DNA of 64,000 nt from Candidatus Aminicenantota bacterium (GTDB lineage Bacteria; Acidobacteriota; Aminicenantia; Aminicenantales; Aminicenantaceae): assembly GCA_016927475.1 (NCBI GenBank), contig JAFGMO010000086.1, positions 1 to 64,000 on the forward strand, given 5' to 3'. Under the pieces are notes generated by a model. It searched no databases. It saw only the letters and a list, made by a program, of their open reading frames with translations, and was not told the DNA's origin. Of the stretch, positions 36,730-46,000 are shown one piece after another. Made by a program: the position numbers and the translations under genes. The stretch's first letter is position 1. Each line of letters starts with the position of its first letter.

Positions 36730-38127
36730 ATGAACAAAAAACACAGTTACTCATGGAAAGGTCGATGCCTCATTCAAATATTGGGAGCATTGATGATTAT
36801 TTTTGTTTTGGTGTCTTTTAGTTGGGGTGGCTTTTCTTCGGCCGTTCAAGAGGAGCCGGAATCAAAAGAATTCCGTCTTGAAAAAAGCACCAAATCGGCG
36901 GTCATCGATTGGGTCAGCGAAAAACTGAACGAAATTTATGTTTTCCCCGAGGTGGCAAAAAAAATAGAAGAAAAGATGCGTGAAAAATTTAAAAACGGAG
37001 AGTATGACGACATCACGGATCCCCGGCGATTTGCCCGTGTCCTCTCGGGAGATATGATGCGGATCGCCCACGATAGACATATGGGACTCCGCTTCAGTCT
37101 TGAACCGTCTTTTCGCGTCGAAAGACTCGATCCCGAAGAGGAGAAAAAACGGCTCGAACAGAAAGTTAAAAGCTGGCGGTATGATAATTTTGGATTTAAA
37201 AAAGCCGAGCGTTTAGCGGGGAACGTCGCATATCTGCGATTTGATGAGTTTGCCGATTCGGTCCATGGCGGTGATACGGCGGTGGCAGCTCTCAACTTTT
37301 TCAGCTTCTGCGATGCCCTGATCATCGATCTTCGCTACAATGGCGGAGGTTATGGAGACATGGTTAAGTTGCTCTCAAGCTATTTTTTTGATGAGGAAAC
37401 ACTCCTTTTGGAACGATATAACCGGAATGAAAATAAAACCTCACAGAGTTGGACCTCTTCCTATATACCCGGAAAACGTTTGAACGAGGTCGACCTTTAT
37501 ATCTTGACCAGAAGGAGAACGTTTTCCGCCGCCGAAGCCTTTGCTTTCGCTCTAAAAAATTTGAAGCGGGCGACGATCGTCGGCGAAAAAACGGGAGGAG
37601 GCGCCCATACGGTGGAATCTTTTCGAAACGAAGAGCTGAAGATGGAACTCAGAGTTCCCAACGCCCGGGCCATGGATCCCAAAACCGGAAAAAACTGGGA
37701 AGGTATCGGTGTACAACCGGATGTGGAATGCCCGCCGGAGAAAGCCCTTGATACTGCTTATCTTCTGGCCTTGGAAAAAATCCATGCGAGAACAGGTCCG
37801 GGGGGAAATCTGAAGGAGTGGCTGGCCTGGCTTATCGATTATAACAAGGTCAAATCTGCGCCTGTTGATGTGGGGGATGCGGTTCTGCAGAGTTACGCGG
37901 GGACCTATGGGCCGGTGAGGATCGTTTTTGAAGAGGGAAGGCTTTGGGTGCTCCAGCCCGGGAGAAAGGATAAAGAGCTCCTGCTGGCTAAAACCGAGGA
38001 TACCTTCATCATCGACGGGGATCCCAATATTCGTATCCGTTTTGAAAAAAATGAGCAGGGAGAGGTTATCGCCGCCCTCGGCTTGTTTTTCGACGGTTCC
38101 AGCGATCGTTACGCCAAGAGAAAGTGA
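36730..38127 (+). CDS. S41 family peptidase (tail-specific/IRBP type)
   Basis: A 465-aa exported protease. Signal helix at about residues 15-38. An N-terminal helical domain (SEKLNEIYVFPEVAKKIEEK) typical of IRBP-like S41 members precedes the catalytic core: LIIDLRYNGGG, nucleophile Ser in TFSAAEAFAFAL near 261, and GEKTGGGAH with the expected Lys near 280. GIGVQPDVECP closes the core. No PDZ is obvious. The last 90 residues form an extra beta domain. AGGAGAAG precedes ATG. It lies upstream of a peptide-maturase pair but has its own terminator-like palindrome and probably acts outside the cell. Confidence 0.92.
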   Translation: MNKKHSYSWKGRCLIQILGALMIIFVLVSFSWGGFSSAVQEEPESKEFRLEKSTKSAVIDWVSEKLNEIYVFPEVAKKIEEKMREKFKNGEYDDITDPRRFARVLSGDMMRIAHDRHMGLRFSLEPSFRVERLDPEEEKKRLEQKVKSWRYDNFGFKKAERLAGNVAYLRFDEFADSVHGGDTAVAALNFFSFCDALIIDLRYNGGGYGDMVKLLSSYFFDEETLLLERYNRNENKTSQSWTSSYIPGKRLNEVDLYILTRRRTFSAAEAFAFALKNLKRATIVGEKTGGGAHTVESFRNEELKMELRVPNARAMDPKTGKNWEGIGVQPDVECPPEKALDTAYLLALEKIHARTGPGGNLKEWLAWLIDYNKVKSAPVDVGDAVLQSYAGTYGPVRIVFEEGRLWVLQPGRKDKELLLAKTEDTFIIDGDPNIRIRFEKNEQGEVIAALGLFFDGSSDRYAKRK

Positions 38128-38133
38128 TATAAA

Positions 38134-38233
38134 CCGGGGACATAACCTTTTAATACCCATTTATCCCATTTTTTACCTGAAATATGCTCTGAAGGGCGAG
38201 GAGAAAAATAAGGGTAATAGGTATTTTGTCCCG
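38134..38233. repeat. Imperfect long inverted repeat (REP/RAYT-like)
   Basis: Left arm 38134-38158 (CCGGGGACATAACC, then TTTTAATACCC); right arm 38212-38233 (GGGTAATAGGTATTTTGTCCCG) followed by TTTTTCTT. The GGGGACA...TGTCCC form is typical of REP-like elements in many genomes. The T-run after the right arm could also terminate the peptidase transcript. Confidence 0.5.
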
Positions 38234-38242
38234 TTTTTCTTA

Positions 38243-38271
38243 TTGACCTAACGCTTCGAGTATATTAATAT
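38243..38271 (+). promoter_or_regulatory. Sigma70-like promoter for the peptide/maturase unit
   Basis: TTGACC (38243-38248, five of six), 17-base spacer, TAATAT (38266-38271, four of six). It would start transcription near 38278, about 50 bases before the 112-aa peptide gene, so that gene and the radical SAM gene form their own unit. Confidence 0.5.
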
Positions 38272-38327
38272 TTATTCACTTTTGTTGGATTTTTTTCAAA
38301 AGCACAGGAGGAAAAAGGAGGGATTTT

Positions 38328-38666
38328 ATGGCCGATTACAAAAAACCCATCGATGAGATCATCCAAATCAATCCGCCCAAGGACGGGCCTGACCTGAAGA
38401 TACCCGGACTTCATCCGCTGTTTTGGATGGGTCTTCAGTTCATAAAAAAGGTCCCCATCAATAAATTTCCGAATCTAGAAGATCGGGAAAAATGGGAAGG
38501 TTTCCAGAAGTGCGCGACAGAGGCGCAGGAGCTGGGGATCGATCTGCTTCAGGCGATTGTAAAGCCCATACCGGATGTTGACAGACCGAGAATCCCGTGC
38601 TTGAACCAGCCGATCGATGAGATCATCGATCCCCCCGGTCCTATTGTAGATCCTATAAAAAAATAA
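38328..38666 (+). CDS. Candidate RiPP precursor with repeated PIDEII motif
   Basis: A 112-aa protein of no family I recognise, with a very strong ribosome site (GGAGG repeated at 38307-38322). The segment KKPIDEIIQINPPK near the N-terminus is echoed at the C-terminus as NQPIDEIIDPPGPIVDPIKK; the DNA repeats too (38346-38365 and 38610-38629). Between lie a hydrophobic stretch (LHPLFWMGLQFIKKV) and a helical region with Cys (KCATEA). There is no signal peptide. Directly downstream is a radical SAM/SPASM gene, so a ribosomally made, post-translationally modified peptide is the best reading, with the Pro/Asp/Ile-rich tail as possible core. That role is inference. Confidence 0.65.
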   Translation: MADYKKPIDEIIQINPPKDGPDLKIPGLHPLFWMGLQFIKKVPINKFPNLEDREKWEGFQKCATEAQELGIDLLQAIVKPIPDVDRPRIPCLNQPIDEIIDPPGPIVDPIKK

Positions 38667-38676
38667 AAAAAAGCAC

Positions 38677-38697
38677 GAAATCCGCCGGCGGGATTTC
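38677..38697 (+). promoter_or_regulatory. Intercistronic hairpin
   Basis: GAAATCC and GGATTTC pair around a GCCGGCG loop, 11 bases after the peptide stop. No T-run follows, so it could partly attenuate or stabilise the mRNA, which is common between an abundant precursor gene and its enzyme gene. Confidence 0.45.
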
Positions 38698-38735
38698 TGC
38701 CGCAACGTTTTAACCATTGTAAATGAGTGTTTGGA

Positions 38736-39812
38736 ATGGAGGTCGATCTCTCCGGCTTTACTATCATTCTGACTACGGACTGTAATTTTCACTGCACCTA
38801 TTGCTACCAGCCGCGTTCCAAGCTTTACCTGAATCAGGATGCGGCTTTAAAAGCGGTCGGTTTTTTCTTTCCCTTTTTTAGCGACGGTTGCTTTGTCAGT
38901 TTTTACGGAGGGGAACCCCTGCTGGCTTTTGACACCATACGCAAGGTAACGGCCCATGTAGAAAGTTTGAGCAGGAAGACCGGAAAAAACGTTCGATTTT
39001 CCATCACCACCAACGGTAGCCTCATTACGGAAGAAATAATCGACTATCTGGATGCCCATCGGTTTTATGTGATGCTCAGCTTCGACGGTCCGGCTCAGGA
39101 TGAGGGCCGCCAAAAAGGAAGCGGTAAAAACCTTGTTAGTGTATTGGACCGAATGCTTGAGCGTTCCGGTATCGAGACGGCGACAAGCAGTGTTTTTACA
39201 CCGGAAACGGCGGAATATCTGGTGCCGGCGGCCCGCTTTTTTATGGAAAGGGGAGTTCCCCGGATCGATCTTACCTATTCTTCGCTTTCCGTCTGGGAGG
39301 AAAAGGACCTCGTTCGTCTTGAAAAATCCCTGGCCTCCTTACGGCCCCATGTGTTGGCCCGCTACCGGACAACGGGAGAGATTCCCGTCAGCCATTTTGC
39401 CAGGGGGGAAGGCTCCAAGGTCTTCAGCTGTTCAGCGGGTTTGCATCAACTAGCGCTTTCTCCGGAAGGAGATCTCTGGGGCTGCTGCTATTTTTACGAC
39501 CTGGCCCGCAGGGAAAGCGATTCTCTCTCGAAAAGCTCCTACTCATTCGGCAGCCTGGATTCTTTTATAGCCAATCCCGAAAAAACCTATCGCAAAACCA
39601 CCCCGGAATACACCCATCTCGATATGGAACATTTTTTCACGCGGGAAGGTCCCTGTATGATGTGTCCTGATATCGGGGGATGTGCCGTCTGTCCGGCTTA
39701 TGCGGCCTTTAAGAGCTCGATTCTGGGCATGATTCCCTTTCATACCTGCCGCATTCGGAAAATCCTTTGCGCACAGGTAAGAAAGTTCTGGGAAGAGGCA
39801 AGAGGGATTTAA
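38736..39812 (+). CDS. Radical SAM/SPASM peptide maturase
   Basis: About 358 aa. The radical SAM Cys motif CNFHCTYC is near residue 18, followed by FYGGEPLLAFDTI and SITTNGSLIT. The SPASM end carries CSAGLHQLALSPEGDLWGCC, then CMMCPDIGGCAVC and CRIRKILC, enough ligands for two auxiliary clusters, as in anaerobic sulfatase-maturase-like peptide enzymes. It has no RRE domain, so recognition of the substrate may be intrinsic. ATG 38736 is chosen; GTG 38727 is in frame. It follows the PIDEII peptide gene by about 70 bases in the same direction. Confidence 0.88.
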   Translation: MEVDLSGFTIILTTDCNFHCTYCYQPRSKLYLNQDAALKAVGFFFPFFSDGCFVSFYGGEPLLAFDTIRKVTAHVESLSRKTGKNVRFSITTNGSLITEEIIDYLDAHRFYVMLSFDGPAQDEGRQKGSGKNLVSVLDRMLERSGIETATSSVFTPETAEYLVPAARFFMERGVPRIDLTYSSLSVWEEKDLVRLEKSLASLRPHVLARYRTTGEIPVSHFARGEGSKVFSCSAGLHQLALSPEGDLWGCCYFYDLARRESDSLSKSSYSFGSLDSFIANPEKTYRKTTPEYTHLDMEHFFTREGPCMMCPDIGGCAVCPAYAAFKSSILGMIPFHTCRIRKILCAQVRKFWEEARGI

Positions 39813-39823
39813 GGCTGAACCGT

Positions 39824-39976
39824 TCATGCCGTCGGGTCGGACGGCTTTAGAATAGGAAAACGAAAAAAATCCGTATCCCGCGTTTGAAAAACTTTTAGAC
39901 CGTGTTCCCGCATCAGAACAGCCGCCTGCGCATCAAGCAGCATATTTCCGCTCATTGCAGGGATTTCAAAAAAACA
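39824..39976 (-). pseudogene. VapC-type PIN domain toxin, C-terminal fragment
   Basis: The frame ends with a 43-residue stretch after ATG 39955 that matches the end of PIN-domain toxins: LLDAQAAVLMREHGLKVF, then TRDTDFFRFPILK, preceded by EIPAMSGN. This is the third and fourth acidic-residue part of VapC. An in-frame TAA lies just upstream and the N-terminal three quarters, including the first catalytic Asp, is absent. No antitoxin gene is adjacent. It is probably a remnant. Confidence 0.65.
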
Positions 39977-40066
39977 TTTTTATTTTTAAGGAAACTTTTT
40001 TTCGCCGGTCTGCGTATATCATAATGAATAACTTTTATAACATAAAAGAAATAAAGGAAAAATTTC

Positions 40067-40390
40067 ATGAATTACCTGACGCGAAAAGAGGAAATGATCC
40101 TGTTAACCATCCTCAAGCTGAGAGGGCAGGCCGGACTCGTCCAAATTCGGAAAGAGCTTATCGCCTTGACCGGAGAAGAATGGACGGTGGGAAACGTCTA
40201 TGTTCCCCTGGACAGGATGAGCAAACACGGCTACCTGAGTGTTTATATCGGGAAGCCGACCTCCCGCCGCGGAGGCAAGGCCGTCAAATACTACAGGCTG
40301 ACCTCTGAAGCGAAAAAGGCTCTGGCTGAGTGTAAAAAAATCCACGAAACGGTCTGGACCGGTATTCGGGATACCGCCTTGGAGGAATAG
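40067..40390 (+). CDS. PadR-family transcriptional regulator
   Basis: A 107-aa winged-helix protein: LTRKEEMILLTILKLRGQAG, the recognition part EEWTVGNVYVPLDRMSKHGYL and the wing RGGKAVKYYRLTSEAKKAL. GGAAAAATTTC precedes ATG. It lies 12 bases upstream of a MacB/FtsX permease, an arrangement very common in Acidobacteria-like genomes, where PadR is presumed to repress the permease operon. Confidence 0.92.
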   Translation: MNYLTRKEEMILLTILKLRGQAGLVQIRKELIALTGEEWTVGNVYVPLDRMSKHGYLSVYIGKPTSRRGGKAVKYYRLTSEAKKALAECKKIHETVWTGIRDTALEE

Positions 40391-40402
40391 GAAGGGGGAT
40401 TC

Positions 40403-43024
40403 ATGTCCGGGAATTTTCGCCATCCTCCGAAACTCGCCAACTGGGTGGTAGAACATTTTTTGCCGGCGTCGGAACGTCCCTTCCTTAACGGAGATTTTGA
40501 CGAGATTTACAATGATATCTTCGATGAAAAGGGACATGGGGCGGCTTTTCGGTGGTATTGGGCTCAAATTGCCCGTTCTCTTCCCCAAATTTTTTTCCAA
40601 TATTTATCATGGAGTGTGATCATGTTTAAAAATTATCTCAAAACGACATTACGTAATCTTCAAAGGCATAAGGGATATTCCCTTCTGAACATCGCCGGCC
40701 TTGCGGTCGGGATGGCCTGTTTTGTGCTGATTCTTCTTTATGTCCGGTATGAATTCAGTTATGAAGAGAATAATCACCAAGCCTCACATGTCTACCATAT
40801 TTATGTCGAACACACCAAGACGGATGAGATTTACAGGGTTCGATCCACGCCCGTCCCTCTGGTTGAAGCTCTCCATGATGAAGTTCCGGGAATCGAAAGC
40901 TATACCCGGATTGATTCATTTCCCAAAACCCTGGTCAGCGCCGAAAACAAGAAGTTTTATGAAACGGGAATGGTCTGTGTCGATCCCGGTGTTTTTGACG
41001 TTTTTGGATTCCGGCTCCTTTTAGGAGATAAAAAAACGGCCCTGGAAAAAGTCAATACGGCGGTGGTGACGGAACAGATTGCTGAAAAATATTTCGGAAA
41101 GGAAAATCCCGTCGGAAAAAACCTCGTACTGGGTTCTTCACTGCCGATTATGGTCACGGGCGTCATCATAAATCACCCTCCCAACACGGACATTGATCCC
41201 GACATCCTGGTTTCCTTCAAAACGGCTGAAGAGCTGAGCGGCGAGGATTACACGAACAACTGGTTGAGCCAGGTCCTCCAGTCTTACATCCTTGTTCCCG
41301 GCGAAGACTCCATCGAAAACCTGGAAGACAAAATTGAGGCCTGTTTCAGCAAATACAGGGCCAAAGAAGGAGACGATAGAATATTGAGAGTCGAGCGTCT
41401 CAGCCGAATCCATCTCTTTTCCGTTTTTGGAGAGGGGAACTTTAGGACCATTCAAATATTCCTGGGAGTGGGTTTTCTTATTCTATTGACCGCCTGTATC
41501 AACTTTATGAACCTGGCAACGGCCCGTTCGGCCGGCCGGGCCAGGGAAGTCGGCATGAGGAAGGTGGTCGGGGCCCGAAGAAAGCAGCTTATCACCCAGT
41601 TTTTAGGGGAAAGTTTCATTTCCGCCGTCCTGTCCCTTGTTTTGGCTTTGATGCTTGTCGCCGCCTTGATTCCCGCTGTAAAGAACATCACCGGGCAGGC
41701 CATTCGATTCGATCAAATAGGACAACCGGCCATAATGCTCGGTCTTTTGGGCGCCCTTATACTGACGGGCCTTCTGTCCGGCAGCTACCCGGCCCTTTTT
41801 CTCTCCGCCTTTCAGCCGGCTCCCGTGCTTAGAGGGATGGTAAAGAGCGGGAAAAAAGGAGCCGGATTTCGAAAAATCCTGGTCGTTTCCCAGTTCTGCA
41901 TTTCCATAATCCTGATCATATCCACCTTTATATTTACCCGGCAGATACATTTTATGAGAAACAAATCCCTCGGTTTTACCAGGGATCAGATCGTGGTCGT
42001 GCAAAATCAGGGAAGAACTCTGCGAAACGTTGAACCTTTAAAACAGGCGCTGAAGGAAAATCCCAATATTTTAAGCGTGACGAGTTCTATGATGCTGCCT
42101 CACAGGATTTCGATGTACAACGATGTTACCTGGGAAGGGGCGCCTGCTGACGAAAACATCGCCATTCAGCATAACACGGTCGACTATGATTTTCTTGAAA
42201 CTTTTCAGATTCCCCTTATCGCGGGCCGGAATTTTTCCCCGGACATCCCTTCCGATAAAAGGGGTGCCACCCGCGATCCGAAAAACGCCGGAAATATTAT
42301 CCTCAATGAAGAAGCGGTCAAAAGGTTCGGCTGGGAAAATCCCATCGGGAGAAAAGTGATTCAGGTTTTCGGGGAGCTGCGGATAACCTACACGGTCATC
42401 GGCGTTGTCAGGGATTTTCATTATTCCAGCCTTAAAAATCCTATCGGTCCCTTAAAGATATTTCTCAACAACCGAAGTCCGCTTGGTTACATCTCGGTCA
42501 GAATAAAACCTCAAAATGTTCAGGAAACGCTGGCTTTTATGGAAAAAGAGTGGCAACAAATCAATACCGGCTATCCGTTCGAGCACTATTTTTATGATTC
42601 TGTTTTTGAGCGGCAGTACCAGAGCGAAAAGAGCCTTCAAACCCTTTTCGGGTATTTCAGTTTTCTTGCCGTGTTCATTGCCTGCCTCGGGCTGTTCGGC
42701 CTAGCCTCCTTCGCCGCTGAGAGGCGGACCAAAGAAGTCGGTATCAGGAAGGTGTTCGGTGCTTCCAGCCGTGAAGTTGTTTTCCTTCTCACCAAAGATT
42801 TTTCCAAATGGGTACTTCTGGCAAATATTATCGCCTGGCCCGTTGCCTTTTATGCCATGAGCCGCTGGCTCGGCGGTTTTGCTTACCATATCGATATTTT
42901 AAGGAACTGGCACGTGTTTTTTGTATCAGGGGTTCTGGCCCTGGTCATTGCCTGGATTACGGTCGGTTATCAAGCCGCCAAAGCAGCAGTTAATAATCCT
43001 GTCAACTCGCTCAGGAATGAATGA
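40403..43024 (+). CDS. ABC transporter permease with N-terminal prefix domain (MacB/FtsX type)
   Basis: An 873-aa protein. Residues 1-75 form the permease prefix domain seen in PadR-linked permeases (LANWVVEHFLPASERPFLNGDFDE). Then two FtsX units follow, each with a MacB periplasmic domain: first helix near 90 (SLLNIAGLAVGMACFVLILLY), three helices at about 350-475 (INFMNLATARSAGRAREVGMRKVVGA), a second pair opening near 495, and a final set near 755-865 (FAAERRTKEVGIRKVFGAS). No ATPase gene adjoins, which fits the orphan duplicated permeases. Substrate unknown; such proteins export peptides or lipoproteins or act as mechanotransmission machines. Confidence 0.9.
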   Translation: MSGNFRHPPKLANWVVEHFLPASERPFLNGDFDEIYNDIFDEKGHGAAFRWYWAQIARSLPQIFFQYLSWSVIMFKNYLKTTLRNLQRHKGYSLLNIAGLAVGMACFVLILLYVRYEFSYEENNHQASHVYHIYVEHTKTDEIYRVRSTPVPLVEALHDEVPGIESYTRIDSFPKTLVSAENKKFYETGMVCVDPGVFDVFGFRLLLGDKKTALEKVNTAVVTEQIAEKYFGKENPVGKNLVLGSSLPIMVTGVIINHPPNTDIDPDILVSFKTAEELSGEDYTNNWLSQVLQSYILVPGEDSIENLEDKIEACFSKYRAKEGDDRILRVERLSRIHLFSVFGEGNFRTIQIFLGVGFLILLTACINFMNLATARSAGRAREVGMRKVVGARRKQLITQFLGESFISAVLSLVLALMLVAALIPAVKNITGQAIRFDQIGQPAIMLGLLGALILTGLLSGSYPALFLSAFQPAPVLRGMVKSGKKGAGFRKILVVSQFCISIILIISTFIFTRQIHFMRNKSLGFTRDQIVVVQNQGRTLRNVEPLKQALKENPNILSVTSSMMLPHRISMYNDVTWEGAPADENIAIQHNTVDYDFLETFQIPLIAGRNFSPDIPSDKRGATRDPKNAGNIILNEEAVKRFGWENPIGRKVIQVFGELRITYTVIGVVRDFHYSSLKNPIGPLKIFLNNRSPLGYISVRIKPQNVQETLAFMEKEWQQINTGYPFEHYFYDSVFERQYQSEKSLQTLFGYFSFLAVFIACLGLFGLASFAAERRTKEVGIRKVFGASSREVVFLLTKDFSKWVLLANIIAWPVAFYAMSRWLGGFAYHIDILRNWHVFFVSGVLALVIAWITVGYQAAKAAVNNPVNSLRNE

Positions 43025-43065
43025 TGAAGTGTATAATGGATAATGAAGTTTAAAACTGCATTATC

Positions 43066-46000
43066 TTAACGCCCCAGCTTTTCCATGGCGGCGATAATTT
43101 CCGGTGGAATATCAGATCCGGCAGCATTCCAGGTTTTGAGCAGTGCTTCAAAATGGTCGGCCGCCTTGCTTTTATTCCCCTTGTCCCACTGTATTTGTCC
43201 CAGCCGGTAAAAAGCCTGCCCCAGCTTGTCTCCGAAGCGAAGCTTGCCGGTGGTAAGTTTGGTGATTTTCTCGTATTTCGTTGCGGCCTTCTCAACCATG
43301 CCGTTTTCAAGATAAGCCGAGGCCAAAGAATCCAAATAAAGGATATGCCGGTCGGCCTTTGTGTGCTCACTGTCCAAGAGAGAGCAGGCTTTCTCAAAAT
43401 ATTCGATGGCCTCTTTCGGCCTGTCTTCGGACCTGGCTATCTCTCCCATCAGGTGGTGATAATGGCGCATCTGTTTGGGTATTTCGTTTTTTTCGACCTC
43501 TTGCTCGATCCTTTGGGCTGCATGACGTGCGTCCTCTATCCTTCCCATTCTAACGTAGACCAAGCCCCTTAGGTGATGGGAAAATATCGTATAGTCCGAA
43601 ACACCGCATTCCATGGCCCTCTCGACGGTCCGGCCGGCGCTTTCCAGCGCTTGTTCCAGCTTGTTTTCCTGAAGCAGTTGGTAAGTTCGCATCATATTGA
43701 AATTATATAATCCCGGTTTGAATCCGTATTTTTGCGAGAAAGTGAGCCCCTGCTCGATGGTCTTAAGCATTTCCGTTGTATTTTTTTGGGTCAGGTAGAG
43801 ATAAAACTGCCAGTGCAGACCCATGTACCTCATCAAAAAATCTTTGCCTTCAGCCATTTTTTGATACACCTTCTCCGCGGCCGGGTAGTCGTCCATCGCC
43901 TGGAAGGAATTCCCCATGAGTTCAAGAATGGTTCGGTCGTTCGGGGCCGCTTCATGAGCGTTCTCGAGCTCTTTCCGTGTTTCTTCGAAACGCCTTTGGC
44001 AGAGATAGGCCATGGCCAACTGAATATAGTAGAATGTAGGTTCAACGAATATGTCTTTTTTTGAAAGCAAAAGGTTTCTTGCCTTTTCATATTCTCCCAG
44101 GGCCATATGACAGTAAGCGATATTGGCGATGGCCAAGCCCTGATTGGGATCGACAGCGATGATCTTTTCAAACTGTTCCCGGGCTTTTTCCCATTCTTCG
44201 ACGCCCCGGTACCAGGAGCCGAGCAGGCCGAGGGTTTCCAGATCGTCGGGATAAATCTCCAGGAGTTTTGTGTAAGCCGCAATGGTCTCCTTGACCGTCA
44301 CTGCAACGAGTCCCTGAATAAGGTAATAATCCCTTTCTGAAACCCTGTTGAGAAAGGATTGGGCTTTGGCCAGCCATTTATCCTGCTCGTCATATTTACC
44401 CAGGTATGCGCAGTTTATGGACATCATCCTGTAGGCGTTGGCGAACTCCTGGTCCAGATTAACGGCCTCTTCCAGTTCCGTGTTGCTCTCCTGATATTTT
44501 CCCTGGTTGTGAAATATTTTTGCTGTGACGAAATGCCTTAAAGCTTCTGGGGAACTGGTTGTGATCTCCATGACATCCTGGTCGATATCCTGGTAGATCT
44601 CATCCTGGCTGAGGTTGAAGTCCTCTTTGATCTCGCGCGTCAAGGTGTCGACAATGAGGAAAATGCCGTTTCCTCCCGTACCCGCGGCTGTTTCTTTTCC
44701 CGTTATCTCCATGTTTTTTATGTCGTGAAGAAAGGTGTTCACCTGAAGGGAATCGCTGCTTCCACTGAAATTTCCGGAAAGGATGTAATCGGCATGACAG
44801 GCTTGGGCGATTTTTTTGAGCTCATTGGTGGAATATGTTTCCGCTTCCAAAAGATTAAAGTCCCGAAGGACGGTATAGATTTTGTCCGTACTCATGACAC
44901 GGATATACCGTGACTGAAGAAGGTCGGAGATGAGAAGATCCGGCAGGGACCTTTTGAGATAATCGAGATTCGGATCCCCGGTGTTATTCGCCAGATACAC
45001 CACGGCAAGAGCCTTTCGAATGCCCTTGGAGACAAGGGACGAAGGGCCTCTGTTTGTCAAATAGATTAAGATTGCGGCCGCAATCAAAAGAAAAAAAAGA
45101 AGTCCGGCGAATGCAGGACGGCGGAGCAGCCGGGTGAAACGGGCCGTCTTGGAGAGAGGTTTATGTTTCTCCAGTACTTCCAGGATTTCAGCCGTGCTTT
45201 GAAAACGTTTGGCCGGGTCCTTTTCCAGACAGCGGCGAATGATGTTTTCCAGAAAGGGGGGGATTTGAGGAAATAGTTTGGACGGAGCCGCCGCTGTTTC
45301 TTGGATGTGCTTGTCCATCACCTCCCGGCTCGATTTTCCCTCGAAAACCGTTCGTCCCGTTACCATCTCGTAGATGACGGTTCCCAGAGAATAGATGTCC
45401 GTCCGGGGGTCGAGTTTTTTCCCCTCCGCCTGTTCCGGGGACATGTACATCGGTGTTCCCGACCTTTTTTTGTCTTGTTCCGATTCAGTGGTGTATATGG
45501 CCCGGGCCAGCCCGAAATCCATGACATAAACATGGCCGCTGTTGTCGACCATGATGTTCGAGGGTTTGAAGTCCGTGTGAATGATTCCTTTTTTATGGGC
45601 GGCATCCAGCGCTTGGCACATCTGCCGGGTCATTTCGATTGTTTTCGCAGCGCTCAATCTGCCTGCTGATCGAATGACTTCATCAAGGCTGTGGCCCTTG
45701 ATGAATTCCATGGAAAGATATTTGATATCATCCGATTCGCCGAGGTCATGAATACGGATTACATTTTCGTGGGAAATGGACCGTGCAGTCAGGGTTTCTT
45801 TCTTAAATCTGTCAATGAAGGCCGGATGGGCCGCATAACGGGGATGGATGAATTTCAGGGCAACGGTGATATTGAGCTTCGTGTCTTCGGCTTTGTAAAC
45901 CCAGCCCATGCCTCCACGGCCTATCTCCTCGATGATGCGGTAGCGGTCGTCGAAGATCTCTCCGGCGCTGAACCGGTATTTTTGATAGGAGGCTTCGCTT

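Noticed and set aside
39829-39844. CCGTC-GACGG hairpin as terminator of the maturase gene
   Set aside because: The following T-run is too short and the hairpin lies within the PIN-domain remnant.
43054-43071. AACTGCATTATCTTAA as a further copy of the terminal repeat
   Set aside because: It matches only the short CTGCATTAT core and lies in the convergent gap without pairing partner.
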